DNA of 64,000 nucleotides from Harmonia axyridis (Eukaryota; Arthropoda; Insecta; Coleoptera; Coccinellidae): NCBI RefSeq assembly GCF_914767665.1, contig NC_059504.1, positions 17,858,501 to 17,922,500 of the forward strand, given 5' to 3'. Made by a program: the position numbers and the translations under genes. Positions 23,986 to 37,329 of this stretch are shown here, in pieces. The notes under the pieces were generated by a model that searched no databases, was not told where the DNA came from, and saw only the letters and a list, made by a program, of their open reading frames with translations. Positions within the stretch are counted from its first letter, which is position 1. Every line of letters starts with the position of its first letter.

Positions 23986-25125
23986 ATACTGACAGTTCAT
24001 TCATGAGTTGAAAATTCATAAAAATTTGCTGAAAAGTACTAATGCAAGAGAGCTCAATAGTAGAGTAGTAATATAAGAGGAGGGATTTAGCCTAATAACC
24101 AATTGAAACATTTCCTGAAATTTTTAAATTTCAGGGTCTTTACTTCGAAAGGTTTCTGTCCAAAAGTGCTCAAAAAAAAGCAAGAAAAAGTAGTTTGTAA
24201 AACAAAACACAAATATACTGTCACTAAGACAAGATAAACAATGGCCAACATCAAATGAGTTAAATGTTACAGTGCATGCCAGGTCAGATGATTAAAGGTC
24301 ATAGATCGTCTCGAATTAATTTGGATAAACAGAAACGATCAGATCTACTCGATTTACACCGTGAAAAATGTGAAAATATCACGCGAAACTCTGTGGTTTA
24401 ACCATTTGGGCAGTGACGTTCTGTTTATGATTAATGGCGTTATTTATTTTCTAGATATATACGGCAATAACGACAGTTTATGGGGCTGAGCAAGCAGATT
24501 GATTATTTTTTTCTGAATGGAAATACGAGTTTAACTCGGAATTACTTCCGTGCTATGTAGTCGTAAAAATTCAATTCTGTTTCCTAAATGACATTTTCAG
24601 ACATTATGGAAATTTACAGGATAATCGTTACTTCAAAAATTAAAAACAAGTTATTTTCAATTGGTCGATATCTCAAAATGTATAAGCCAGATCAGATTCA
24701 ACTGAAATGTTATGTCGACATAAAATGAAGCCATTTCAGTTCTGGTATCCATTCGATTTTTAGCCCATAGAATGATTGAAAACAATTATAGTTGAAACCA
24801 TAGACCTATATATCATGGACTGGGCGTTAGAGAGAGACCATTGATATCGGTGTATTGTGGCAAGTATAGAAGAGTTAATGGCAAAACATTGGTTTCGTGA
24901 ATTGTTTGTGTAAGTTTTCCTGTGGTGATTACAGAATCCTTAATGATTCAATAAGTGTTTGTTGTAATTCTTCTGCTTATTTTAGTACTAATAAACAATT
25001 TTAAGTAAGTCATATTCGTGAGCTGCTAATAATTGTGTAGTTAGATCTAAAAAAGGTTGGACGTGTCATTTTATGGGTAAGAAAACAATAAGTGATTTAT
25101 CGTTTATTTTATTGAATATTTAAAT
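23986..25125. other. No feature recognised
   Basis: AT-rich, nothing assignable. Confidence 0.5.
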
Positions 25126-25236
25126 AGGTTTCCGAAAAATTAAATGAAATGGTAAAGACAAAAAAACCTGCTGTCACAGTCGTAATATGTAGTAATCACT
25201 TCAAAACAGAGGACTATTATGTCAATCCCTAAGGAA
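25126..25236 (+). pseudogene. THAP domain scrap
   Basis: A frame ending in a stop reads ICSNHFKTEDYYVNP, matching the CSxHFxxxDY end of a THAP zinc finger. FPKN and MKW, typical of the THAP middle, appear just upstream in a shifted frame with stops. It is only one exon's worth. It may derive from a P-element-like or other THAP-bearing transposon, or from a host THAP gene. Confidence 0.4.
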
Positions 25237-25261
25237 CCCTAACAGAGTTTTGAAGGAAGGA

Positions 25262-25646
25262 GCCATACAATTTTGATATTTAGAGCTGACAACCAAAAAA
25301 CTAAAAATATCATTCGAACAACTGAAATGAAAATACTAAGAAACATCTCAGGATACACACTAAGAGATAGGAAAAGAAACACTGACATAAGGCACGAATG
25401 TCAAGTAGAAGACATTTTCAGGTGGGGACGTAAGCGAAGAAGAGCCTGGAATGATCACGTGGACAGGATGACTACGGGAAGACTGGCAAAAATCGCTAGG
25501 GATGGTATACCACGGACACGACGCCCCTTAGGAAGACCCCCAAAGAGATGGATGGATTCGTGGTCATCAATATCTCAAGAGAGCTGAGAGTTGGAAAACA
25601 CAGGCCTAAGGCCTATGTTATGTGGAAGAAGAAGAAGAAGAAGAAC
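25262..25646 (+). mobile_element. RTE-like LINE tail with (GAA)n end
   Basis: About 100 codons are open: TEMKILRNISGYTLRDRKR, the WxRKRRRAWNDHVDRM block and GRPPKRWMDSW near the C-terminus, the usual end of RTE/craniofacial-like RT proteins. The element closes with a (GAA)n run at 25624-25644, likely the 3' repeat tail of this LINE. 5'-truncated; no RT catalytic region. Confidence 0.8.
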
Positions 25647-25854
25647 ATGTGTTACTACAATAATAATGAATACTATACAGCAAATTTCTACTCTTCAAAG
25701 ATCAAGAGTTATGAATTGTTGACCATGTTATTCCAGTTTCGAAGACCAGATTCCCTAAGAGTGGATGTATTCTCCAATAAATTTATTATCACTAAGTGTC
25801 CCTTTTCTATGTCACTTAATATAGGTGGTCTCTTTTCTTGTTTAACCTTCACTA

Positions 25855-26700
25855 GGGATTCACGGCTTGGCTTGATTCTCAAGTACTTGAGGCTTGAGCT
25901 TGACTTTATTTCAAGTCAAGCTCAAGTCAGGTAGTAATTTTTCAATCTCAAGTCAGGTCAAATGTTTATCTATCCAGTATTTGAATCATATTAAGTTACT
26001 TGATTTCACCAGTTTTATTGTGTAGTGTCACATCAATAAAAAGATGATTAACTGAGAAGGAATCTTGCAAAAACATTTTCATTTATCAAACTTATTATAT
26101 AAAAGAACCGAAAATAGCTTTTTTTGTAATAGACACATAAATTGAATGACTATGAATCATAACAAAATAACAAATAAGTTTGTTAATATTGAGAAACCTC
26201 CAGGCTTTGTTTGATTTCATAATTTTCCATCCAGAATCTAAGAACCATGAGGCATCATATAGATTTGTCGCCTAATCTACTGCGGGATTTCGTAACTGTA
26301 AGAACAGCTCTGGAAAATTGTCTCCCAACAGGAACTGAAGATGCTGACGTTGATAAAAAATCCTTGACCATTTTGGCCAAGTTTGGAGAGATATTTCTGA
26401 AGCTACCAAAATCTACCAATAGATTTCATAGAGATACGAGAAAACTACTAATAAAGTTACACTGGCGAATGCTTCAGTCTCCCGGCGCTCGAGGAATTCC
26501 CTTATTTAGTCGAAGCGCACACGAGAATGCAGAAATATATGCCGTGCTACGCGTGCATATCAAGCTCAAGTAATATCAAGTAGCTTGATATCAAATCAAG
26601 CAATAAATATCTTAAATCAAGTCAAGTCAAGATCAAGTATGTAATTTTTTACGAGCTTGATTTTCAAGTAAAGTAGTAGCTACTTGGCTTGATGAATCTT
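25855..26700 (-). mobile_element. hAT element, internally deleted, copy 1
   Basis: The minus strand at 26260-26385 encodes an intact hAT dimerisation segment: LAKMVKDFLSTSASSVP followed by GRQFSRAVLTVTKSRSRLGD. Both ends are packed with CAAGT/ACTTG words (25862-25960 and 26560-26690), like hAT subterminal repeats, and the outermost ends (TAGGGATTCACGGCTTGG and the inverse of CCAAG…GAATCTTTA) resemble each other. Most of the transposase, including the RNase H-like catalytic core, is absent. An 8-bp target duplication was not identifiable. Confidence 0.75.
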
Positions 26701-27471
26701 TACGCACTAGTGCGGGAAATAGATCTCATTTCTGAATACAATTGTGGCGTCGGCATCATTCAAACCTTCCAAAAGATAAGGAAACCCCCCCTTCCTGATT
26801 TACATACCAACATCTCACCAATTTCACGGTGCCACGTGAAGGTGCCGCCTATTTCCTTCACTCATTTTCCCAATTATGTTCATACGCGTCCGAAAGGACC
26901 GTTACGACGAAATTGAGTCGTAAAGCAGATTATGGAAGCAGATAAAACTGTTCGAGCTATCTGAAAACTGAACAAGTTCATTAGAAACGCGGAGATTTAA
27001 TGACGGTTCACAGCGAGACACTTGAACACAATCGATTTTTACGTCCACCCAGAAATTTATGATTATATGCCGACCGTTCAGCTGACTGAAGACTCGAAAA
27101 CCACTAAGGAAACATCGTGTGTACAACTACGTAAAAAAACAGAACGACACATAGTACAACTTCATGCGGCTTGATGGAATTCATCGAGTGTACGCGATGT
27201 GAGATGAATTACAAGGAGGTTGAAGAATCTTAGATACTACTGATCGTAGTGAGAATGATACGTTAATAGAAAAACTTATTAATTCATCTCTATCTATATT
27301 AGACATGTTTTTAAAGGTCTTTATCTCTTACAAATTCTTTATGATGTCATGTCATGACACATATAGGGTCATACAGAAATGTTGGTACATTTGATATAAT
27401 TGTCTGAGAACTGTCAGCCATCCTGTTGAATGCATGTTTTTACTAGTACCGCAAAATACTTCATAATTCGA
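26701..27471. other. No feature recognised
   Basis: Includes a GC-richer stretch at 26770-27130 without recognised protein. Confidence 0.45.
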
Positions 27472-28838
27472 CCCAACACGCAGAAGGAACTGTCTAAATT
27501 TTATTTTTTTTTTGTAGACCATAGATAGTATAACAATGAGTGAATGATTGAAACTTGTAGAAAAAAACGAAGGGTTTACAATTTTTTTCATTAAATTTGT
27601 TAATAATGTGTTTGTCCATCGCGATTATCCAAACACTCCCCAACACATCTCGGTATTGATTCAATAAGATCTATTCTATTTCTTCTTGAGCGATACTAAC
27701 TCAAGCTACCTGTACTTTATGACTCAGCACCTCCAAAGTTTGTGGAGGTTGGGGTAAATTTCCAAGCCTTCTACCCATGATGTCCCAAACATGCTCTTTG
27801 GGCGAAAAATAGGGGCATCTAGGCGGCCATGGCAAAATATTCACATGGGTCGCTTCGAAAAAGTTTGAACTAACTCTGGCAACATGAGGTCGGGCATTAT
27901 CTTGCTGAAATATTGAATTCTCGAATCGGTTGAGGTAAGGAAGAACATATGTCCCCACTATTTTTTAAAGGTAACGCAGTGCTGTCATGTTACCTCGAAT
28001 AAAGACTAAAGGTGAAATACTTGCATGTGCAATAGCACCCCATATCATAACGCCTACTGTCCGGTATACATGACGCTCAACATCAAACATCTTTCTCCCC
28101 GACGTAGTCTAACCCTTCTTCAGCCATCATGTGCACCCAAGGAGAATCGAGATTCATCAGAAAAGACGACCTGATGCCATTCCACATTCCAATGTTGACA
28201 TTCTCTGCACTACTGTAATCGTTGCCGGCGATGCTCAACCGTCAGAAGTAATGGGGTCGATAATGCTGCAGTCCAAAAGACCTTATCCGGCGGTGAACCG
28301 TTCGGGCAGTTACAGGATGGCCTTGTTCTCTTAACCACTCATCAGCCAAAGATCGAGTTGTCGCAAATCGGTCTCTAATGGCCATAAGTCTTAGACGTCG
28401 ATCTTGAACTTCATTTGTGCCCCTTCGACGTCCGGTGCCTACTCTTCTTCGATTTTGGGCATTATCAAACCACGCTTGACTATATCTCATAACAGTAGTT
28501 GGATTTCTGTTCGTACGGCCTCTTGTGGACCAATAATTCGACCCCTTTTAAATTCACTTAGCTGGCGATAAATTCCGGGTACACGTGTTCTAGTCATTTT
28601 AACAACAACTAACATCGACTTTGGATCTCCTCGAACAACTGGTTTGTTGTAAAATTTAAAACGCTCGCAAAAACGACTACAATATTTGAGTAACAAAAAT
28701 TTTTTACATGAAAAAAACCTACACGATTTTTTTCTCCAAATTCAATCATTTACTCCTTGCTATACTATCTATGTTTTACCAAAAAAAATAAATAAATAAA
28801 ATTTAAACTTTTAATAGTTTCTTCATCAGTTAGTATAT
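27472..28838 (-). mobile_element. Tc1-like element, copy 2, near full length
   Basis: Transposase on the minus strand in order: TRVPGIYRQLSEFKRGRI (helix-turn-helix, 28600 region), FDNAQNRRRVGTGRRRG and RSFGLQHYRPHY (28250-28480), SDESRFSLG with the first catalytic D (~28140), FQQDNARPHVARVS with the second D (~27890), and SPKEHVWDIMGRRLGN with E (~27790). Stops and shifts split it into at least four frames. The ends 27480-27560 and 28730-28838 are long imperfect inverted repeats sharing ACATAGATAGTATA. Same family as the copy at 18.3 kb but with the N-terminus retained. Confidence 0.85.
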
Positions 28839-31239
28839 GTTGTAGTAATCGAGAGAAAATAAGCCTCAAAATTTGTGAAGATAAAAACCTCTTCTTTTCA
28901 TCTGCCTTGAAGTCAACTAGATATTGAACAAAACTACCAGTCTTTCTCAAATTTCGACTCTAGTCAAAATTGTTCTCTTACTTGGAACAATCTCACAACG
29001 TCCAAAACTGAATTCTCGAGAAAAAATTAACTGAACTGATATAATCGAGCCAAATTGCGAGAAAAAAAGCCTACAGAAATAAGCGCACTGTCCACTTTTC
29101 CATGGTTACTGAAATGGCATTCCATCCAGAAGATAATGACCCAACTATCGACATGCTCTATCCACTACCCTCCCTGTCACTATCAATAAGTATTCACTGC
29201 ATATGATATAATGCAAAATTTAATTCTCAAAAATATACCAACGCTTTGCAACAGAAAATGAATTTCTAATTGACGCTTCAGGTCTTGCATTCTTATTGAG
29301 TCTCCCCCAATCAGGAAGGAATACACGAACTCCTAAGAACTACCGTTATTTTTGTATTTATACAAATCCCCTAGTTTCCCCAGTTGAGCTAGTGCTACGA
29401 GTATTTGAAATATTTCCTTCCATAAGCAAGTGAAGTCGCTATCTGGAGATTTCAGGTCACGAAGAAACCCTGTTAAGGTGAGATAATGTGCAATCTATGC
29501 AAATACAACCGACAACACATAAGTACTTCATATTAAATTACCTAATTTATTTCACACTTAGTCTTTGCCAGAATATGATACGTTCAAGAGTATTATCACT
29601 TTCCAGTACACCACCGGTGTCCAACATCAACATGGCTTTAGCGGATGATAAATGGCTCATTATTTATGGATCTTTCTAGATTAACACGGCGATAGAACAC
29701 GCTTGAGTACATGAAGACTACGGCGAAGAACTTCATCGCTAGGCAGAGGGTTATTGATGGTTGTATCATGTTCTCAAAAATAAATGTGAAAAAAGAATAT
29801 TGTTTTGATATCTGTATTTTATATACTGATGATGCACTTCAAGTTCTTTTGCATATAATGATAATCAAGAGTGTATGAATATGAGCGAAAGGATAAGTAG
29901 ACATCTGATTTTGATATTGACAACCGTAAAGGTTGACGCTCATCTTAGAAGCGAAGCGTCATTTTGTGAATGTTCATGCACTTGCGCCCATGCGTCGCAT
30001 TGAGATCGAAAATCTAATAGCTATTTACTATACAAGTGGGATAAATGCATACTTACTATATGAGTGTGTATGTTGCAAACGAATGCGTATAACAAGTTAT
30101 ATAAGCACACATGTAGAGTACAACGTTTTATCTACTACTGCCTATAATGAATGACAAATGAATACAACTTTGTACAGATGTTGAAATAATTTCACTTGAG
30201 ATCATCGAAATATGTTTATTACATTGACAACTACTTGACGTCCATCAATTGGTTTGTGAACCATGCTTTATGACAGAAATTTTCGGCTGATATTTGATGT
30301 GTTTGGTCAAAATTAGTGATTACTTCCATCCTAAAGAGAAGATGGTTATTGGTACAGTATAAGTTCTTTAGAGTCAGAACTCGTCAAATGATGAGTCTAT
30401 TCTCTTCGGGTAAACTAGAGATTGACGCGTACTTGGGCGAAGCGTTGTGAAGAAAATATTATAAAAGCTTCGAGATTTTTTTACGGCTAATAGATTAACA
30501 CTGAATTGAATGGGAACTACTCGAATAGAATAGACGCGTTATTTGATGCTTGGATGCTCAACAGATCAAGTTCGAGATTACATGTTTTCTAATCTCAAAA
30601 AATTATTGACTTGCAGCTCCTTGCCAGATGCATAATATGGCAGAATCTTCGAAGTATGTTTTCCATTAAGTCGATTATCGAAATATTTTTGATGTTGTCA
30701 ACTGGCTTATTCAGCAAGTATCAACAATACAATCTTTTCATCGCTTCCTCGTCAATTGTCGTCAGGCTTCGGCAAGTAAAATTTACTCCTATTTGCCCTG
30801 TTTGACACAAAACGTCCAATATAACGCTTCTGTTTTCTATGCGTTGACTTAGTGATACAAATGCTTCATCATCAAACCCTTTATTGTTTACTGTTAAGAG
30901 GGAACACTACCACATTGATGCTCAGTTCAAAATAAAATTAGAGATATGTCTACTTACAAATCATCGATTTTTATGAGGTTTTCACATAATTTCCTGAAAT
31001 AATAATCTACATGGAAGCAAGTAAATATTATTAATTTGCGAATAAAAAATTGAAAAATTGTCCGTTTTCCGAGAAAAAAATTGATTATAGTGCTCTGTAC
31101 AAAGCACTGTTATATTTTTAAGATATTCTCAAAATATGCTGCCTTCTACTTATTTGCTACGAAAAAAGAAAGGTGAGATAAATGTACAGGGTGGGCAAAT
31201 AAGCGAAAAATCACGTGGTGGTAAACCCTCTTAAGGGGT
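28839..31239. other. No gene recognised
   Basis: AT-rich. A palindromic GTGCTCTGTACAAAGCAC lies near 31090 and an ACAGGGTG word at 31186-31193, both resembling a module near 54.67-54.80 kb. Confidence 0.45.
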
Positions 31240-31600
31240 TATATTGCAACGCTACTTCCAAGTCTATATTGTTGAGTTGACTCCCATCAGAGCTTTCTCA
31301 CACATGTGTCATCTACAGCTTGCCCTCCAGTTCTATAGTTCTAACGATTTCCAGTATCGGAGATACCTTCAAGAGGGTTATCTACATCATCACTGCTACA
31401 GTTTTCTCTTCAAAATATTTCTTGCATTGAAATGCAATAAAGAGGCGTTATGTGATGAGTAGATTCTTCCTCCTCGATGCAGAATCTGCATTCGTAAATT
31501 GCTGATTCATTAGGTGCTTCCTGATGAAGTGGCGATACCATGTAAGGAAGCTAGTGAGTATCTAGCATGTATCTACATACTAAGATTCAGATACGTTTTG
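31240..31600 (-). mobile_element. Degraded LINE 3' end (RNase H/knuckle family)
   Basis: Minus-strand sequence corresponds to the RKHLMxx…C-rich knuckle end and the 3' UTR of the LINE family seen at 14 kb and 41 kb. Shared landmarks on + are CCAGTTCTATAGTTCTAACGA and CATGTAAGGAAGCTAGTGAG-like text. Heavily mutated; no long frame. Confidence 0.6.
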
Positions 31601-32497
31601 GATCTCGCGGCATTTAAGTTCCGAAGGATCACATATTTTCCTTGAAGTATCCACCAGAATGTTCCTCTTTCAGTTTCCTCCTTCTTTAGAATCACATTTC
31701 CTCACACCACACCCTTTATTGAGTTGTTGTTCTTCAGTTTTAACATTTCCTTACCCTGCAAACTCAACACTCTCACACCAATCAACACAATCACCGTAAA
31801 AGGCGTTAACACCAATTTCCAAGTCGACAAATTGCTCCCTAAATTCTAACTAATAAAAGCGGGGTTTAAAATTTGCCAACTAACTCATAACTTCAAAAGT
31901 GTAACTTCCACCCCCTCTCACCATATCTCACTCTCGAGTACGTGGCAAGAAACGATATCTAAAATTTCCACAATAATTGAAATTCTGCGATGATGTAAAT
32001 TCAATTAACAAAAGGGTCGAACGCTTGATTGTTAGGGGAGGGCCAAAGGGCCGGTGCGTAATCGACTAAAGCGTTCGAAGGGTTGGAATCCAGCCCATAG
32101 GCCCGCACTTCGTTGAACCCTTCAGTCTTTCGTGTCCACAGTTCATCAAACGGGCAGGCTGGAGCGGAAGAATGCGGAAACAGGAAGTGACGAGACTGTG
32201 TCACGTGACAGATATATGACGCGACGTGGATTATGAAGAGCCGCGCTGGCAAGCTGTTGCAGAATCGTTAATTTAGCGGACCTCGGAAAGCGGCGTTAAG
32301 AGCAAGATGGGATTCTGTGGCCGACCCCTGTAAATGGGTATTTATATTACCTACTTGATGCCGTATATTTTACCGACTGCGCGAACACGAAGAGTGCATT
32401 TTATGGCTGAAGAGCCACGCATGGAATGAACGTACGGGGTGTATTCAAGACTGAAAAACTTAAGAAAGCAGAAAGACTTGGAATCATGAGGTTCTGT
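31601..32497. other. No feature recognised
   Basis: GC-richer between 32030 and 32330 with several overlapping frames but no recognised protein. Possibly unique regulatory or exon-containing DNA. Confidence 0.4.
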
Positions 32498-33957
32498 GGT
32501 GGGATTCTGTAACGGTAAAGCGAAGCGAAAACGTGACGAAACGACAGTTTTGCTCGGTTCGGTATTCTGTAAAGGGATTCGGCAATAGTCGTGTTTGCCG
32601 AAGCAAAGAACGACCTCATGACGATAACGAAACATTTTAGGGTTCGTTATCATTACGAAAAGTCCGACGACGTTTTTGATTGGTTTACTTTTACCACGTG
32701 ACCAAGTCTTAAGCGTCATATTATGACACTTGAATGATTTCGATTTCGAGGTTATAATTTTGAATGTTTTGCTTCACAATATCACAATTCTTAATATTAA
32801 GTTTGAAATTCATTCTATTAATTATTGAAAAATTGCGTTATGAAAGTTATCTTCAAGAAAAGAACACACACATTTCTCAAAAAATTTCCCTTTATTTTGG
32901 GTCTTCTCAGAATCATTAGGGAATTTAATTCTTCCTTGGAATACATGGTTAATCAATTTAGTCACTTCACTAACACAACGACTGACCATGGGTTGACTTA
33001 CTGCTAGCAAATATTCTTGTCCAATACCGCGTTGGTAATTTCCACTGGCAAAAAATCTCAGAGTTATCAATATTCGCTGTTCAAATGGCGTTCTCGTGTT
33101 CCTCCAATAATTATCCATAAATGGTTCAATTCATCGAATAGAACGTGAACTAAATGTTTCGACAAACGGAAAACGTCCATGAATCTCTCATCCGTTAAGT
33201 TAAATGGATCACTTCTATCTCGAAGAAATCTATTCTCCTCTCTTGTAAGAGTTAAACGAATTCTTCTTGAGTTTTCCTCGTCGATGATCAGAATCATTGA
33301 AAACATGATGAATATTTCTTTATACCTATACACACTATTAGTTGACTCCCCGAACTTATTTTGTAGTATGGGTAGGTTTTGTAACTGGAATAAGAATGAA
33401 GGTTTTAAATTATAATCCATTGAACGAGGTTCCATTTCGAATTTCTTCCAGTGCTCAAATAAGACTTTTTGTAATACTCAATATTTGCATTCAGGTGCTG
33501 TATTCAATTAGCTAATTCATTCTTAATGATAAACTAAACAGTTTAAAATGGTATGAAACCCTTTGTTAAGTAACTTCCAATGAGAGTCATAAATCAAAAT
33601 ATAATTTCTGACAATACTCAAGTTAAATACTGTGGATTATTCAAAGGACATTACAGCTAGAGTCCATAAAAGGGACTCTTATCTCATTGCTCTTATTAGA
33701 GATTATCTCAGGTACCTCATATGTCAAAACCTGCAGAATCCTACAGTAGCTTAAATATCTACTTATTTGCAAATTGCAACGTTGCCAATGTTCCTTCGTG
33801 TAAAGTCGGTAAGCTCCGACAACGAAACTAAAAGCGTAAAGATAACGAAACGATAAAGAAAAAGACGCTTACAGAATACCGCATTCGCTTCGCTTAGCTT
33901 CGCTTCGTAACGTTATCGCTTTCGTTTGCTATGATAACGAAAGTTACAGAATCCTAC
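32498..33957 (-). mobile_element. PIF/Harbinger element, C-terminally deleted
   Basis: The termini GGGATTCTGTAAC (left) and GTTACAGAATCCT (right) are inverted. The ~90-bp ends contain repeated GCGAAGCGAA and ATTCTGTAA words on both sides. A HARBI1-like transposase sits inside on the minus strand. Length is about 1.46 kb. I could not settle the expected 3-bp target duplication. Confidence 0.8.
32822..33435 (-). pseudogene. HARBI1-like Harbinger transposase, truncated
   Basis: A true ATG at 33435 begins the protein. FLRDRSDPFNLTDERFMDVFRLS is the conserved N-terminal region of HARBI1-type nucleases. After a frameshift near 33110 it continues with RTPFEQRILITLRFFASG and a QPMVSRCVSEVTKLI helix-turn-helix-like block ending GRIKFP. 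The DDE catalytic region that should follow (about 200 residues) has been deleted, so no nuclease could be made. Confidence 0.8.
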
Positions 33958-34084
33958 CCCTGAGCGCTTGTAATTCATACGACAATCGCACCCTTGGAGG
34001 TCACATATTGACGAATCAATTAGTGATCGCTTACCAACACCTCAGTGCTATTCTCATTTTGTTTTCATTATTCTTCCTGAATTA

Positions 34085-35261
34085 CATAGGCGTTCAACTT
34101 TGCTTCCGCCGTTCTTTCCTGATATTCGAGGCTGTAAAAAACTGGTTGTATACCTATTCATGATTCAAAGTATTGTTCATCGATAGCCACTACTTTCTCC
34201 CATTTTTCGGGCGGCGAATCCCGCGTTGAAACAACTGGTCATCTTTTGAAACGATCCATGAATCGATCAAATTTTTCACTTCTTCATGAAACCGGAAATG
34301 CTGGTCAGCCAGACCGTGTGCCATTGATCGACAAGAGTCTAGACTTCCCATTTCAACGTTTCCAAGTTTAACTAGCCACTTTCGCAACATGGTATTGAGC
34401 ATTTTTATGCTGTAAAATCACTTCATCATGTTTCTCAACGGCTCAAATACATTAAATGCGTTCGATATACCGATCGCCTGTGATTGTTTCAGACGGTTTT
34501 AACAACTCATGATACACTACACCGAGCTGGTCCCACCAAATACTGGGCATGACCTTGGAACCCTGAATATTCGGTTTGGCCATCGACGTGGAAGCATAGC
34601 CGGGATATACCTATGATTTTCTGCGCTTGGGATCATCGTAATAAACCCTTTTTCGTCTCCAGTCACAATGCGATGCAGAAAACCCTTCCCTCCTTGCATT
34701 GCAAGGCAGCTGTTCACCAGTAAACAAACGGCGTTCAACATCTCTCGGCTTCAATTCGTACGGCACCCAATTTCCTTGTTTCTGAATCATTCCCATGACT
34801 TTCAGGCGTTTTGAAATAGCTTGTTGCGTCAGTCCCAATTCTTGTTGCGTTTGACACGAGTTCGATCAAGTAAAGCCTTCATATTTGAAAACCTGCTCTC
34901 TTCCACGTCAAAATCACCATTCTTGGAGCTTTCAAACCACTTTCGGTACGTTTTTTCAGTAAAAAGGGTCTCACCATAAGTATTTGAGAGCATTCAATGA
35001 TCCTCAGCCGCAGATTTCTTCCTATTAAAGCAGAAAATTGAAGCCTCCTACAAATGATGAGAATTTGGCTCGTGAGCTGGCATGTTTAATAGAGAATAAC
35101 TTTATGATGCAGACACAAATCAATTAATATTTCGATGGCGTTATGTTAACAAATACCTAAGCTCATTGTATGACATCTACGATCTATTCTATTTATTTCC
35201 ACTTCCACTTACCGCTACAGCCATATATTGTAAAACAGCGGAAGCAAAGTTTTACACCTAA
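34085..35261 (-). mobile_element. Mariner (mauritiana-type) copy 3, near full length
   Basis: About 1.18 kb, flanked by TA at 34083-34084 and 35262-35263. The 5' repeat (right, reads TTAGGTGTAAAACTTTGC on the minus strand) and 3' repeat (left, CATAGGCGTTCAACTTTGC) are both present. The transposase starts with ATG at ~35080 (PAHEPNS) but has stops in the first 15 codons. Later pieces are GLTQQAISKRLKVMGMIQ, CLAMQGGKGFLHRIVTGDEK (first catalytic D) and MLRKWLVKLGNVEM. At least five shifts or stops: a dead element. Confidence 0.9.
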
Positions 35262-36924
35262 TAGTTATTCTTAACCTCGAATTAGTTATTCCTCGAAATA
35301 AAACATTAATAACAGAATGTAGATCACAAATAATCATTGACAACATAATAACAAATTATGTATTAGTAATTCAACAGTGAATTTCAATTTTAGCTACCTT
35401 ATATAGTGGAATTTGACCTCAACACTTGATGAAACATTTTTATTGACATGGAAAATAATATACTTGACCATCCTTATTAATTTTTGATATAGCAATTAAT
35501 ATCTAGTTCACTTTCATGTTTCAGGAGTTAAACCATTACCAAAACAGATTCACCAAATCCTCAGAGTAATAAACATAGATAGAGGGAGCATATGTCATTT
35601 TCAGTAAGCAAATTTAGTACCCAACACAATGAACTACCAAATTTGACATGAAGCGCGCGGAAATGAAAACAAATCAGTGATACGATATGTCCCTCAATTC
35701 GCGAGTTTCTCCACTAAAAACGCACTTAAGTTCCATCAAGAATCAACGTTTCATATCAACTCAAAATATATTGAGATGAATATCTAAATATATCAGAAAT
35801 TCAGAAAAACATTCAAGCGCGCCAAACGACGTGAAACAACGGAAGACAATAGGAGAGCAATAGTTGCCAAACCTTGGATTTCAGCAGGTAGATACAGAAA
35901 AAAATAAATATTCTGCATATTATAAATTCGACAATTAGGAAAAATATCGGATTCGAAATATTGAAATTTGCATATTTAATTGGGAATCCCTGAAATAAAT
36001 ATATTTCATTCAATATAATATACATTCATAACGATATACTAAAATTATGAATTTGAAAATATATCAGAATCCGACAACGTAATCTAACCATGTTGGGGAC
36101 ATGTAAAAATTGTGTATACTCTCTCTTCCTAAGCTTATTACTCTTTGACCAGATCCAAATTCCAAAACAAGTGAAAGTCAAGGCGAATAGCCAAACAAAT
36201 CCCAAATCGATACATCCAAACCAAAACCACCCGTAGGCAAAAACCCGCCAAACACAATTCATCTCTTCGTCAGACTAACCGTATCAACTCTTCACGAATC
36301 CATCCTCAGGTAAAGCCGTGACGTTTCAGAGATCCCGCAGAATAAACCACACATCATCCAGAAAATTGGATGATAAATGGAAACAGATATTACGTTAGCT
36401 CGAGACGCGCCGCGTCCTATGCGAAAGACGTTATTGCGTCATGACGTCTGAACTTGTGTTTATCCGCGATGACATTGACAAAGGATGCCTTCCTCGGGGA
36501 GCTGCATGAACTTGGCACCTGAGACAACTAAAAATAAGATTGCGAGCGGAAAGATGCTGGAGGTCGTGGACCTTGAGACGCGGAACGATCTAGGTCCTAG
36601 ACTATAGTTGTAGTAGGGGATTGGGAACAGGGGGAGAAATGAAGAAGTGTTATTGATGAAAAAATGACTGCTACTCCGTTTGGACACTCACGATAACTGG
36701 TAGTTTACGTGATTTGATGTAGGGTGTATGATTCCGTGCTGAGTTTGAAGTTTTGGTTGTTTGTTTCTATAGATTATTGGTAATAAATGACACAAACAGA
36801 GTTTAGGAGTGAGAGGCATTCTCTTAATAATTCACTCTACGGTAATTACAGAAAATTTACTATAGTAATTGAAGATTCAATTGCGTGGTTCCAATAGAAG
36901 TGATTGGGGAAATATTAAAATACC
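35262..36924. other. No feature recognised
   Basis: Minus-strand frame 36262-36026 has hydrophobic, aromatic-rich residues that could form membrane helices but no recognised family; probably chance. 36360-36620 is GC-richer and unique. Confidence 0.35.
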
Positions 36925-37329
36925 GATGGACGACAGACTAGAACTTTATTGTAGTACAGCACTTGGAAACATCCTTGAACACTTTACTAACTTAACTGGT
37001 CATCACCTCATAACTTACTCCCTGAACTCCCCTTTTCCCAGTTTTATACCTGAGTTACAAACATAAAATCATATTGTACACCGTGAATTTCTTCTTCCTT
37101 TTATTATTCTCTAAGTTGTATGCCTGCCCAATGGTATCGTGGTACTTGCACACAAATTAGGGTATGTGAAAGATATTCTCTATTGTATATTTCTGAGAAC
37201 CATATGAATGAGAGAGTTGTATGCACAAGTACCACGAAAGAATATTGTTACACTAATGCAGGTACATTTATATTAAGTATTGTCATGACAAATTCGGCTA
37301 GAAAGAGACATTATGTCTAATTGCTTTTG
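36925..37329 (-). repeat. ~400-bp dispersed repeat, copy A (possible solo LTR)
   Basis: Collinear with 55160-55560 at roughly 85% by eye from GATGGACG to CTAATTGCTTTTG. Read on the minus strand it carries AATAAAG shortly before its end …CCATC, as a retroviral-type LTR would, but the expected TG start was not found and no internal retrotransposon sequence adjoins it. Confidence 0.55.

Noticed and set aside
32351..32719. 122-codon minus-strand frame
   Set aside because: Runs across the terminal repeat of the Harbinger element and its flank, so it cannot be one gene.
36026..36262. Aromatic, membrane-like 78-codon minus frame
   Set aside because: No family recognised, AT-rich surroundings and no splice or leader context. 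Hydrophobic frames arise easily from T-rich antisense sequence.
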